Source of the DNA: Mycolicibacterium celeriflavum
Lineage (GTDB): Bacteria; Actinomycetota; Actinomycetes; Mycobacteriales; Mycobacteriaceae
Direction: 5' to 3'
NCBI RefSeq assembly: GCF_010731795.1
Contig: NZ_AP022591.1
Span: 2,976,001-3,040,000 of the forward strand
Length of the DNA: 64,000 bases
Shown here: in pieces, positions 1 through 7,997 of the stretch
How positions within the stretch are numbered: the first letter of the stretch is position 1
How the letters are laid out: each line of letters begins with the position of its first letter
Program-made: the position numbers and the translations under genes
Notes under the pieces: generated by a model
What the model saw: only the letters and a program-made list of their open reading frames with translations
Told to the model about the DNA's origin: nothing
The model's database searches: none

Positions 1-873
1 GTCGCTTCGCGCACCGCAAATCCGCTCGCGGAATGGATAGCGAAGGGCCGCGTCGAGAACATCCGGTTCAACAGCAGCTTCGAGGCGATCAACCCGGCGT
101 TGCGCAGCCAGTGCCGGGGATTTGAGCGCAACAACGTCGTCCACGCACAACACTGGCGGCACGACGACGGTCCGCACCCCACGCTGTGTCTGATCCACGG
201 CTTCATGGGCTCGCCGTATCTGTTCAACGGCCTGTTCTTCTCCCTACCCTGGTTCTTCCGGTCGGGCTACGACGTGCTGCTCTACACCATGCCCTTTCAC
301 GGTCCCCGCGCCGAGAAGGGTTCGCCGTTCAGCGGTTACGGGTTCTTCGCCAACGGATTCGCCGGTTTCGCCGAAGCCATGGCGCAGTCCGTGCATGACT
401 TCCGCTCGATCGTCGACTATCTCGAGTTCACCGGCGTCGATCGCATCGCGTTGACCGGAATGTCGCTCGGCGGGTACACGGCGGCGCTGATCGCGGGCAT
501 CGACGATCGCATCCAGGCCGTCATCCCCAACGTGCCGGTGGTGGCGCCCGATCAGACCGTCGACGAATGGTTCCCCGCCAACAAGGTGGTGGCGTTGCGT
601 AACTTGTTGTCGGGCACCGATGCCGAGCTCAGCAGCGCAGCGACCCGGTTCTCGTCTCCGCTGAACTACGCGCCGCTGGTGCCGAAGGACCGTAGGTTGA
701 TCATCACCGGTCTCGGTGACCGGTTGGCGCCGCCGGAACAGGCCGAGATGCTATGGGAGCACTGGGACCGCTGCGCGTTCCACTGGTTCCCCGGCAATCA
801 CATCCTGCACGTCAGCCAACCCGACTACCTGCGCCGGATGACCCGCTTCATGCAGGCGTTCATGTTCGGCTGA
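1..873 (+). CDS. alpha/beta hydrolase, 5' end beyond window
   Basis: The reading frame is open from the first base, so the true start lies to the left and only the last 290 residues are visible. The visible part is an alpha/beta hydrolase: an LIHGF oxyanion segment early, a nucleophile elbow GMSLGG in the middle, a DRLAPP acid region and a late His in the GNHILH stretch, which together give the Ser-Asp-His triad. Its position, convergent with eccE3 at the end of the ESX-3 operon, matches Rv0293c of M. tuberculosis. Its last 14 bases overlap the end of eccE3 on the other strand. The substrate is unknown. Confidence 0.85.
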   Translation, partial: VASRTANPLAEWIAKGRVENIRFNSSFEAINPALRSQCRGFERNNVVHAQHWRHDDGPHPTLCLIHGFMGSPYLFNGLFFSLPWFFRSGYDVLLYTMPFHGPRAEKGSPFSGYGFFANGFAGFAEAMAQSVHDFRSIVDYLEFTGVDRIALTGMSLGGYTAALIAGIDDRIQAVIPNVPVVAPDQTVDEWFPANKVVALRNLLSGTDAELSSAATRFSSPLNYAPLVPKDRRLIITGLGDRLAPPEQAEMLWEHWDRCAFHWFPGNHILHVSQPDYLRRMTRFMQAFMFG

Positions 874-1777
874 ACTCCGGCCGGCTCCCCGCCGGCCAGG
901 CGATCCGCTCCAGCAGTTCACGCGATACCGGCTTACTCGGAATACCCAGACGTCCAACGGCTTTCGGGTCTAACGCCGTCAGCAACGGCCGTTGAAGTCC
1001 ACGATGGGCAGTCAACCCGGACAAGGACGCCTTACGCTCCACGTCGGCGGTCCGGAAGGCGCACGCCGCCGCGACGACCGGTTGCGCCGCGGTGCCGCTG
1101 AACTCGATGGCGGTCCAGGTTTCACCGGACTGCGACCACACCTCGGCGAGGCGCTCACCCAACCGCTCATCGACCGGAATGCCGTGAACAGAGACGAAAC
1201 CGTGGTCATCGACTACGCCCGACCACTTCTCGCGTCCTGCTGCACCCAGCGGCGCGGCTGTCTCGTCGACGATCGCGGCGTCGAGACCGGCCTCCCGGAG
1301 ATGATCGGTGAGTCGCCGACCGGCGATCTCAGCGGTGTCGCGCAGCGGAAGTTCCGGGGAACGTGCCTGCAGTGCAACCAGATTCGCCTTGGCGTCCAGG
1401 GTCAGGCTGATCCAGGTGGTACGAACACCATCGTGATCGCGGTTGGTGACCCGAACTTTCTCGCTGCGGACACCGAACCGCTCGACGTATCCGGCCACCA
1501 GCGGCAGCGACACCTCGGCGCCTTGCGGGCCGTCGACGCGCACCACCACGGTTGCCTGATCCGTCCTCTGCGCCTTCGGCTTCGAGTGGTTGCGTCGCCA
1601 CACGGCCAGTCGGCGGCCGATCATGGTCGTCACGAACTGCCCACGCCACCAGGCAAACACCACCACCACGACGGCGGCCGCGATACCGAGGATCCACCAG
1701 TCAGTGGTGGACTCCCACGGGTACGCCATGGCCGCCAACACCACGGCCAACGACGCCAACGCAATTCGAACGGTCAC
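860..1777 (-). CDS. eccE3: ESX-3 type VII secretion component EccE3
   Basis: This is the last gene of the ESX-3 operon, 305 residues, close to the usual EccE3 size. Two hydrophobic segments lie within the first 50 residues, followed by a soluble domain, as in EccE, the peripheral membrane subunit of the ESX core complex (EccB-EccC-EccD-EccE). The GTG start at 1777 overlaps the TGA stop of mycP3 in a GTGA arrangement, which implies translational coupling. Identification rests on the membrane topology, the length and the fixed gene order; EccE proteins diverge strongly in sequence. The 3' end overlaps the convergent hydrolase gene by 14 bases. Confidence 0.93.
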   Translation of the reverse strand: MTVRIALASLAVVLAAMAYPWESTTDWWILGIAAAVVVVVFAWWRGQFVTTMIGRRLAVWRRNHSKPKAQRTDQATVVVRVDGPQGAEVSLPLVAGYVERFGVRSEKVRVTNRDHDGVRTTWISLTLDAKANLVALQARSPELPLRDTAEIAGRRLTDHLREAGLDAAIVDETAAPLGAAGREKWSGVVDDHGFVSVHGIPVDERLGERLAEVWSQSGETWTAIEFSGTAAQPVVAAACAFRTADVERKASLSGLTAHRGLQRPLLTALDPKAVGRLGIPSKPVSRELLERIAWPAGSRPEFSRT

Positions 1778-3183
1778 GATGCCTCCGGTTGATTGTCGAG
1801 TTTCCTTCGCCGGTGCACCGCCATGGCCGCCGTCACGACCGCGATCAACGCCAACGCCCCTGTCCCCGCGAACGCGACGACCTTCGGGGTGGAATCGGGC
1901 GTCGGCGGCTCCGGCGGCGCGGCGACCGGTTGGGGTTCGGGGTCGGCGTCGTCGTCGATGGCCGCGGTCACATCCCAGGTCAGGGAGGCGACGGGGTCGA
2001 CGAGGCCGAATCCGGTCAGGTTCGACGGCGCACGGGCCGCCCCCTGCGCGCCCGCGGTGAGCCGGTCCCTGACCTGTTCGGCGGTCAACTGCGGGAACCG
2101 GCTGCGCACCAACGCCGCGACACCGGACACATAGGCCGCCGCGAAGCTCGAACCGTTGAGCGGGAACAGCCGACCCTGGCTGTCGGGCAAGGCGTTCGCG
2201 AGCCCGCCGCCGTCACCGTTGCCCACCGACGCGACGTCCTGCCCCGGCGCCGCTATGTCCACCCACGGACCGGCCATCGTGAAGTCCGTCGGCCTACCCT
2301 CCGGTGTCAGCGCCCCGACCGAGAGCACGAACGGCTGCCAGGACGACGGGATCGACACCGACGTGACGCCCGACCAGTTGCGGGGGTCCTCCGGCCGGCC
2401 CGGATCCGACAACGGGTTCGACGGGCACGCCGACCCCGGGTTGAGGCCCGCTTTGTTGTTCCCCGCCGCGGCGACGATCACCGCGTCCTTCTCGACGGCG
2501 GCGTACCGCAGGGCCGCGCCGAGCTGACTCTGGTCGACGGTCTCGGTGGCGGGCAGACAGGTGACCGCGGAGATGTTGATCACCCGCGCACCCAGATCCG
2601 CGGCGCGAACGACCGCGCGGGCCAGCGTCGCGACCTCGAGCGCGACGCGCGCCACGGCCTGGTTCTCCGCCGACTCGGTCGGTGAGAACCGCGCCGAGGT
2701 GGATCGGATCGACAGCACGCGGGCCCCGGGCGCCACGCCCGAGAACCCGTCGGGCCCCGGTTGGCCGGCGATCAGCCCGGCCACCAGCGTTCCGTGCCCG
2801 TCGCAGTCGGTCAGCCCGTCGGTGGCCGCGACGAAGTCGCCGCCTGGATCGACGTTCGGCAGCCGCGGGCCCGGCCGGACGCCGGTGTCGATGACGGCCA
2901 CGACTTGTCCGTCCCCGCGGCTGTACTCCCAGGCGCCCTCGAGGTTGAGCAGCTTGCGGTTCGGGCCGGGCGCACCGGGATCGGTGCCCGGCAGCACACC
3001 CGCGCTGACGCACGGACCGCGCTGCGTCATCGGTTGCACCGGCCCGGGCGCACCCGACGGTGGTGGCACCGCCGGATCCACTTGCGGCGGTGTGATCGCC
3101 TGTGCCATCGGACAACTCATGCTCAGGACGGTCAGCCCCACCGCCGTGGCGGCGAATACGGTGCGCAGTCCGTCGCGCATCAC
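1774..3183 (-). CDS. mycP3: Mycosin-3, ESX-3 subtilisin-like serine protease
   Basis: This is a 469-residue membrane-anchored subtilase. The N-terminus is a signal peptide ending near the SCPMAQA segment. The catalytic triad is visible as Asp99 (AVIDTG), His130 (DGHGTLVAG) and Ser346 (NGSSFAAAYVSG), with the oxyanion Asn242 in AAGNN. A single hydrophobic helix (TGALALIAVVTAAM) followed by an HRRRK basic tail lies at the C-terminus, the usual mycosin topology. MycP is needed for stability of the ESX complex, and its protease activity modulates substrates. It is seven bases from eccD3. Either the GTG at 3183 or the adjacent ATG at 3180 could be the start, both behind a GAGG ribosome site. Confidence 0.95.
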   Translation of the reverse strand: MMRDGLRTVFAATAVGLTVLSMSCPMAQAITPPQVDPAVPPPSGAPGPVQPMTQRGPCVSAGVLPGTDPGAPGPNRKLLNLEGAWEYSRGDGQVVAVIDTGVRPGPRLPNVDPGGDFVAATDGLTDCDGHGTLVAGLIAGQPGPDGFSGVAPGARVLSIRSTSARFSPTESAENQAVARVALEVATLARAVVRAADLGARVINISAVTCLPATETVDQSQLGAALRYAAVEKDAVIVAAAGNNKAGLNPGSACPSNPLSDPGRPEDPRNWSGVTSVSIPSSWQPFVLSVGALTPEGRPTDFTMAGPWVDIAAPGQDVASVGNGDGGGLANALPDSQGRLFPLNGSSFAAAYVSGVAALVRSRFPQLTAEQVRDRLTAGAQGAARAPSNLTGFGLVDPVASLTWDVTAAIDDDADPEPQPVAAPPEPPTPDSTPKVVAFAGTGALALIAVVTAAMAVHRRRKLDNQPEAS

Positions 3184-3190
3184 CGACGCC

Positions 3191-4654
3191 TCATCGATTC
3201 AGCACCCAGGCGAACAGTCCGACCAGGTACGCCAGCACCGGGATGAGCGATGCGTCGACGGCAGACCCCAGGAAGCCGACCACGCGACGCATGGGCAGCG
3301 AGTAGGTGTCGGGCGATGCCACCCGCGGGAACAATGCGGCGATCACCCACACCGCCGTCAAGCCCGCGAGCGCCGCCAGCGCCCACCACGCGGCGGTGTA
3401 GCGCTCGTCGACACCGAACACGACGAGGAACGAGATCGCCAGCAGGAACGGCACACTCAGCAGCCACGCCTTGCACGGCGCGGAATCCCACACCCGTGCC
3501 CGCAGCACCGAACCCAGCGCGACCGCGGCCACGACATACCACGCCCAGCTCGAAACACCTTGTGGGGCAGCCAGTGTCAACGCTCCCGCGGTGGACAGCA
3601 GCACCCCGCCGGCGATGAAGCCGCTCTGGTGGGAGTCGCTGATCCGGACCCGACGCGGCAGGTCCGCGAGCACCTTGAGCGACAGCGCCGAGGGCGTCGG
3701 GTCACCGGGGGCGGGGATCACCGGCATCGGCAGCCGCGACCACAACGCGGAGAGTTGGGCGGCTTGGACCGTGACCACCAGCGCCAGCACCACCAGCACG
3801 GCTCCGATGACGACGTGGTCCAGGGCCCAGATCATGGCGGCGCCCGCGGTGATCAGGGCGCCGGCGCCGACGACGGTCGCCGCCGTGAAAACCGCGATGG
3901 CGCGTTGGGCGACGACGATGCTCATGATCGACCAGGCCGTCACGCCCGCGGCGGCCAGCAGCACGTGTGACGGCCCGAACTCGCCGGGCACCGCGAGCGC
4001 GAGGGCCACGGCGATCGGCGCCAACGCCGTCACGGCCAGCGCCGTGCCGAGCCGAGGTGCCCGGCCCCAGGTGATCAGCGCGGCCAACACCGTGAGCACC
4101 GCGATGCCGCTGGCCGCCATGAGGCCGGCGAAACCGCCGACGACCTCGCTGTGCACGGCGGCGAACGTCGTGGCGACCAGGATCAGCGCGACGACGGCCG
4201 CCCCCGCACCGCGAGCGATGTGCGCTGCCCCCCAGGGCTTTTCGCGAGCAGCCGAGAAGATGACCGTCGCATCGCCGATGTCCTCGACGATTCGCGGTGC
4301 CGCGGGCCCGGCGGGTAGCGGCTGCAGCGCGAGAAGGTCGCCGTCGACGACCCCGACGGTGTTCAGGGTCGCGTCGAGGCTGAACGGCGCGCCGCCGACC
4401 GGGGCGAGCGACAGCACGACCGGTGCGGCGTCGTCGTATTCCTCGTCGGCCGGCATTGCCATCCGGCGTACCGCAGGCAGGATCTCGCGCAGAGGGAGTT
4501 CGGTCGGCAACGCCATGTCCGTGACTCGGCCGCCGGCCTCGCCCGCGGCGAGCACGGCGACCCGAACAACCGGCATCGACGGCGCCGACCCCTCGGTCCT
4601 CCCCGGCGGCCTGGTTGCCAGGGAGGTGGTGCCGGTCATCGGATGGTCTGCCAT
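3191..4654 (-). CDS. eccD3: ESX-3 membrane channel component EccD3
   Basis: This is a 487-residue protein with an N-terminal ubiquitin-like domain (about residues 28-120, starting around PVVRVAVLA) and about eleven transmembrane helices after residue 145, the architecture of EccD, which lines the ESX membrane complex. I chose the ATG at 4654 (MADHPMTG) because the frame upstream reads as low-complexity Arg-rich sequence and the start overlaps the end of espG3 by 19 bases, consistent with coupling. The order espG3-eccD3-mycP3-eccE3 is the standard ESX-3 arrangement. Confidence 0.94.
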   Translation of the reverse strand: MADHPMTGTTSLATRPPGRTEGSAPSMPVVRVAVLAAGEAGGRVTDMALPTELPLREILPAVRRMAMPADEEYDDAAPVVLSLAPVGGAPFSLDATLNTVGVVDGDLLALQPLPAGPAAPRIVEDIGDATVIFSAAREKPWGAAHIARGAGAAVVALILVATTFAAVHSEVVGGFAGLMAASGIAVLTVLAALITWGRAPRLGTALAVTALAPIAVALALAVPGEFGPSHVLLAAAGVTAWSIMSIVVAQRAIAVFTAATVVGAGALITAGAAMIWALDHVVIGAVLVVLALVVTVQAAQLSALWSRLPMPVIPAPGDPTPSALSLKVLADLPRRVRISDSHQSGFIAGGVLLSTAGALTLAAPQGVSSWAWYVVAAVALGSVLRARVWDSAPCKAWLLSVPFLLAISFLVVFGVDERYTAAWWALAALAGLTAVWVIAALFPRVASPDTYSLPMRRVVGFLGSAVDASLIPVLAYLVGLFAWVLNR

Positions 4655-5502
4655 TGCGGTTCCGTTCTTTGGGTTGAATCGAAGTCTCGGGTGAGTTGCT
4701 GCTCGGGGAACCACCCCCCGTCGGGCAGCGTTGCCGTGAGCCGCTCGACCGCGGTCGCGATCGCCAGCGGCGTGCCGGGGGTGAACGTCGACACCCATTC
4801 GCCGTCGAACGCTTTCGACGGGTGGACGAGGACTCTGCCTTCCCGGGTGTCGACGACGCTGACGCCGACGTCGGTGCTGACGCGGTGACCGTCGCGGTGG
4901 TCTCCCGCGACGATCTCCACATAGCTGCGGTCCGGCGCGTAAGCGGCTTCCACGACGGCGCGCGCGCTCGGCGGGATGCCGAGGAACTCGACGACGTCGT
5001 CGAGCGTCGCGCCGTTTCGCAGTTGCTCGTCGGCGCGCGCCCCGATCCGCGCCGGGATGGCGAACTCGTCGAAGCTGGCCGGCGGCCGGCCCGACAACCC
5101 GGTCGTCAGGATGGGCACCAGCGCCTGCGGGTGGTCCACGTCCAGCGCGGTTAGCGTGACGAGGCCGCCGGCGCGGAGCGCGACGACGGTGTGCTCGCCA
5201 CGACGCGCGACGTGCCCGCGCAGCATGCTGTCGGCGCCGCGGACGAATCTGAGTTCGAGCCACCGCCGAGGCCGGCATGTCGTCGTAACCCATTGCCGGA
5301 CATTGGGATCGATGATCCGGTCCGCGGTCATCACGCCCAGCTCCACCAGTTCGGCGGACAGCCTGGACTCGAATGTCGCTCGGTCAGCGTGATCGCTGTA
5401 CGGCGGGGTGATGGCCAGCACCCAGGGATAGTTCCCTGCGCCCGACGCATCGGCGACGAACCAGGCCTGCTCCGCGGTCAGCTCGACTGCGTTAACTGCC
5501 AC
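4636..5502 (-). CDS. espG3: ESX-3 PE/PPE-specific chaperone EspG3
   Basis: This is a 288-residue cytosolic protein of the EspG family, which binds the helical tip of cognate PPE proteins and delivers PE-PPE dimers to the secretion machine. The characteristic start (VELTAEQAWFVADA) and the central beta-rich segments are present. The GTG start at 5502 lies 6 bases after the esxH stop, and the 3' end runs 19 bases into eccD3. Location next to esxGH and downstream of PE5/PPE4 implies that PE5-PPE4 is the natural client. Confidence 0.93.
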   Translation of the reverse strand: MAVNAVELTAEQAWFVADASGAGNYPWVLAITPPYSDHADRATFESRLSAELVELGVMTADRIIDPNVRQWVTTTCRPRRWLELRFVRGADSMLRGHVARRGEHTVVALRAGGLVTLTALDVDHPQALVPILTTGLSGRPPASFDEFAIPARIGARADEQLRNGATLDDVVEFLGIPPSARAVVEAAYAPDRSYVEIVAGDHRDGHRVSTDVGVSVVDTREGRVLVHPSKAFDGEWVSTFTPGTPLAIATAVERLTATLPDGGWFPEQQLTRDFDSTQRTEPQWQTIR

Positions 5503-5508
5503 CGCCGA

Positions 5509-5799
5509 TCAGGCACCCCATTTGGCGCCTTCGGCCTGGTCGCGGGCGCTCATCGTCATGGTGTTCTGTTCGTGCGTGGCGGCCATCGCGCGGTACGCGC
5601 GCACCAGTTCCTCGAGGCTGGCGTTCCACTGCGCCTGCCATGCCTGGTACGTCATGCCGGTATCGCCCTGCCACGCGCCGGCCAATGCCGCCTGCTCGCT
5701 GGCGATGTCGGCGCCGACCGCATGCAGAGCGCCCGCGTAGCCGGACATCTCGCCCGCGTGGGCCAGCATTGCCGGGTAGTTGTACATGATCTGAGACAT
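5509..5799 (-). CDS. esxH: WXG100 secreted protein EsxH (TB10.4-like)
   Basis: This is a 96-residue helix-turn-helix protein with the canonical WXG turn (AWQGDTG, residues 42-48). It forms a heterodimer with EsxG and is exported by ESX-3. From memory of the M. tuberculosis EsxG-EsxH structure, zinc is bound by EsxH His14, His70, His76 and Glu77; here His14, His76 and Glu77 are kept, but residue 70 is Arg. The start is an ATG behind GGGAGAA. It is separated from esxG by 29 bases in the same transcript. Confidence 0.97.
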   Translation of the reverse strand: MSQIMYNYPAMLAHAGEMSGYAGALHAVGADIASEQAALAGAWQGDTGMTYQAWQAQWNASLEELVRAYRAMAATHEQNTMTMSARDQAEGAKWGA

Positions 5800-5828
5800 C
5801 AGGTTCTCCCTCTAGGTCAGTTCGGAGT

Positions 5829-6122
5829 TCAGATACCGGTGTAGGTGCTGGCCGCTGCGGCGTCCTGCGCCACATAGGTGCCCGCGGCGTCGCCGAGATT
5901 CACCTGGGCGATGTCGAGCAGCGAGTTGATCTTCGCGGAGACCTCGATGAAGCGGGCGTGCGACGCCTGGAAGGCGGCCGACGACTCGCCCATGTGGAAC
6001 GCCTGCGACGACTGCGCGGCCTGTTCGGCCTGCGCCATGGTGCTGCGCATCAGGGCGGCCTTCGCCGAGAATGCGGCCTCGGAGGCGACGAGTTGTGGGA
6101 TGTGAGCGTCCAAGAGGCTCAT
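5829..6122 (-). CDS. esxG: WXG100-family secreted partner EsxG
   Basis: This is a 97-residue alpha-helical protein, the EsxH partner. As in other EsxG proteins, the WXG turn is replaced by an HMG turn (AFHMGESS), so the missing Trp is a family trait and not a mutation. The opening MSLLDAHIPQLVASEAAF is strongly EsxG-like. The ATG at 6122 follows an AAAGG ribosome site. The EsxG-EsxH pair is required for siderophore-mediated iron acquisition in mycobacteria (established), which fits the iron box upstream of the operon. Confidence 0.97.
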   Translation of the reverse strand: MSLLDAHIPQLVASEAAFSAKAALMRSTMAQAEQAAQSSQAFHMGESSAAFQASHARFIEVSAKINSLLDIAQVNLGDAAGTYVAQDAAAASTYTGI

Positions 6123-6174
6123 GGTTTTTCCTTTCGGTTCGTGGTTCGACGGTTCGGGTTTCGCTCAGCTCTGT

Positions 6175-7686
6175 TCAGTCGCGCTCTCCCCCCTTGTGGT
6201 CCCAGTCACTGGGCAGCATGGGTTCTTTCGGTCCCCCGCCGAACGGGTCGCCGGCCAGCTCGGTCAGCCCGGCCGCCTGCTCGGTGTCGGATTTGGTCGC
6301 TGCACCGGTGAAACCCACTGCGCCTGCGCCCTTTTCCGATGCGCTCACATGGGGGCGCCGTACCGGTTCGGGCGGCGGGGTGTCGTCTTCCGGCTCGTAA
6401 TCCATGTAGGCGTCGGCGTACTGGCGTTGGTGGATGGGCTGGGCGCGTTTGCGGCGAGCCTTGCGTTTCGCCAACGCCGATGCCGCGGCGGCGGCCGCCG
6501 CGGATGCTGGGATGTCGGACGCGGGTGCCTTGGCGCCGATGCCGTCCCGGAACGTCGGGGAGACGCCGTCGTCCGGGCCGGGGCCTGCGACCGCGTACGG
6601 CACCACGGCCGGCACTGCCGGGGCAGGCGCAGCGCCCGCGGGGGCGGCGCCGGCACTGACCGACGTTGCCGGAGCAGCAGTTCCAGTAGGAACGGTCGGC
6701 GCCACCGCGGTGACCGGCGGCATGCTCTCAGCCCGCGTCACCGGGACCGGCTGCGCCGGGACGGGCGCGACGGCAGGCGCGGGCGCGGGTGCGGGTGCGG
6801 GCATTGGCGGGGGGTTCAGTGCCTGGACGATGAGGCCGATCATTATCGGCAGCAATATCGGAGCACTGAAGATCAGCGACCACGTGGTCCATCCGAGCGG
6901 CTGAGTGATCGCCTGGTAGAGGACGAACAACAGCACGACTCCCGACCCCGGATTGAAGAGCCACGCGAGAAAGCTGCCCATGAAGTCGTCGATAGCATCG
7001 AACAAATCCTCGAAGAACTTCTGAAGCTCTTGCAGAAAGCGCGCGATGGAGTCGGCGAGATTCCGTGCCGAACCGGAGTCGACGGCAGTGGCCATCGCCG
7101 ACGCCTGCTGTGCATCGGCGGCGGCCGAACCGGCCTCTCCCACACCGGGAGCCAGCAGCATCGGCGCCGGTGTGGTCATGGGCGTGGCTGCCACCGCCGC
7201 GCCCGACACCGCCTGGTAAGTGCTCATCGTCGTCGCGGCCTGGATCCACATCCGCACGTAGTCGGCTTCGTTCAACGCGATCGGGATCGTGTTGATACCG
7301 AGGAAGTTCGTGGCCGTCAACACGGCGTGCGTGGTGTGGTTGAGCGCCAACTCGGGCAACGTCGGCATCATCGCCAACGCCGTCGTATACGCCGCGGCTG
7401 CGGCCTCGTGTTGAACAGCCGACGCCGCGCTGTTCGCGCTGGCCTGGGCCAACCACGCGAGATACGGCACGTGCGCAGCGACATACTGCTCGGCGCTCGG
7501 CCCTTCCCAGGCGCCACCCTGCACCGCCCCCAGCACGGCGGTCAACTCCGCTGCGGCGGAGGAGTATTCAGCGGCCAGCGACCGCCATGCACCCGCGGCC
7601 GCCAACAGCGAACCCGGCCCGGGTCCGCTGCTCAGCATCGTCGAGTGCACCTCCGGAGGCAGCGCCATCCAGATCGGAGCCGTCAT
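6175..7686 (-). CDS. PPE4: PPE family protein PPE4 of ESX-3
   Basis: This is a 503-residue PPE protein. The N-terminal domain of about 180 residues starts with [11 protein letters not shown] and contains the [13 protein letters not shown] helix and the GPSAEQY turn. A C-terminal region follows with a hydrophobic cluster around residues 240-300 ([12 protein letters not shown] onward), and then a Pro/Ala-rich tail ending in charged sequence. PPE4 pairs with PE5, is recognised by EspG3 and is secreted by ESX-3; in M. smegmatis and M. tuberculosis this pair has been linked to iron-siderophore use. The ATG lies two bases after the PE5 stop. Confidence 0.94.
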   Translation of the reverse strand: MTAPIWMALPPEVHSTMLSSGPGPGSLLAAAGAWRSLAAEYSSAAAELTAVLGAVQGGAWEGPSAEQYVAAHVPYLAWLAQASANSAASAVQHEAAAAAYTTALAMMPTLPELALNHTTHAVLTATNFLGINTIPIALNEADYVRMWIQAATTMSTYQAVSGAAVAATPMTTPAPMLLAPGVGEAGSAAADAQQASAMATAVDSGSARNLADSIARFLQELQKFFEDLFDAIDDFMGSFLAWLFNPGSGVVLLFVLYQAITQPLGWTTWSLIFSAPILLPIMIGLIVQALNPPPMPAPAPAPAPAVAPVPAQPVPVTRAESMPPVTAVAPTVPTGTAAPATSVSAGAAPAGAAPAPAVPAVVPYAVAGPGPDDGVSPTFRDGIGAKAPASDIPASAAAAAAASALAKRKARRKRAQPIHQRQYADAYMDYEPEDDTPPPEPVRRPHVSASEKGAGAVGFTGAATKSDTEQAAGLTELAGDPFGGGPKEPMLPSDWDHKGGERD

Positions 7687-7688
7687 GA

Positions 7689-7997
7689 TCAGCTACCGGC
7701 GACCAGGTATGTCGAAGCGGCCATGGCGTCACCGGTCGCGTAGCTTATGCCGGACTGCCCGACGCCGACGCCGGAGCGGCCCAACTCCTCGACGCCCAGC
7801 GCGGCCATCGTGTTGTGTTGTGTGCCATGCGCGCTCAGGCCCGCCGCGGTCTGCAGCGACACCGCGTCGACGGCCGGTGGCACCACCGTGCTCACCAATG
7901 GCGCGGCGGCGGCGTGCGCTGCCGCCAATCGGGCCGTCAACGCCTCGACGGCGGAACCCGCCGCGGCCAGACCCTCGGGAACGACGCGAAGAGTCAT
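7689..7997 (-). CDS. PE5: PE family protein PE5 of ESX-3
   Basis: This is a 102-residue protein consisting only of the PE domain: it opens [10 protein letters not shown] with the PE motif and forms two amphipathic helices, with a YxxxD-type export signal near the C-terminus (YATGD). It dimerises with PPE4. The ATG overlaps the eccC3 stop as TGATG, so translation is probably coupled to eccC3. Confidence 0.94.
   Translation of the reverse strand: MTLRVVPEGLAAAGSAVEALTARLAAAHAAAAPLVSTVVPPAVDAVSLQTAAGLSAHGTQHNTMAALGVEELGRSGVGVGQSGISYATGDAMAASTYLVAGS

Noticed and set aside
2546..3970. Long plus-strand frame of 474 codons over mycP3 and eccD3
   Set aside because: Arg/Gly/His-rich shadow frame of two well-supported minus-strand genes; no ribosome site or domain.
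5829..6122. Missing Trp in the EsxG turn
   Set aside because: EsxG proteins normally have an HxG turn in place of WXG, so this is not a defect.
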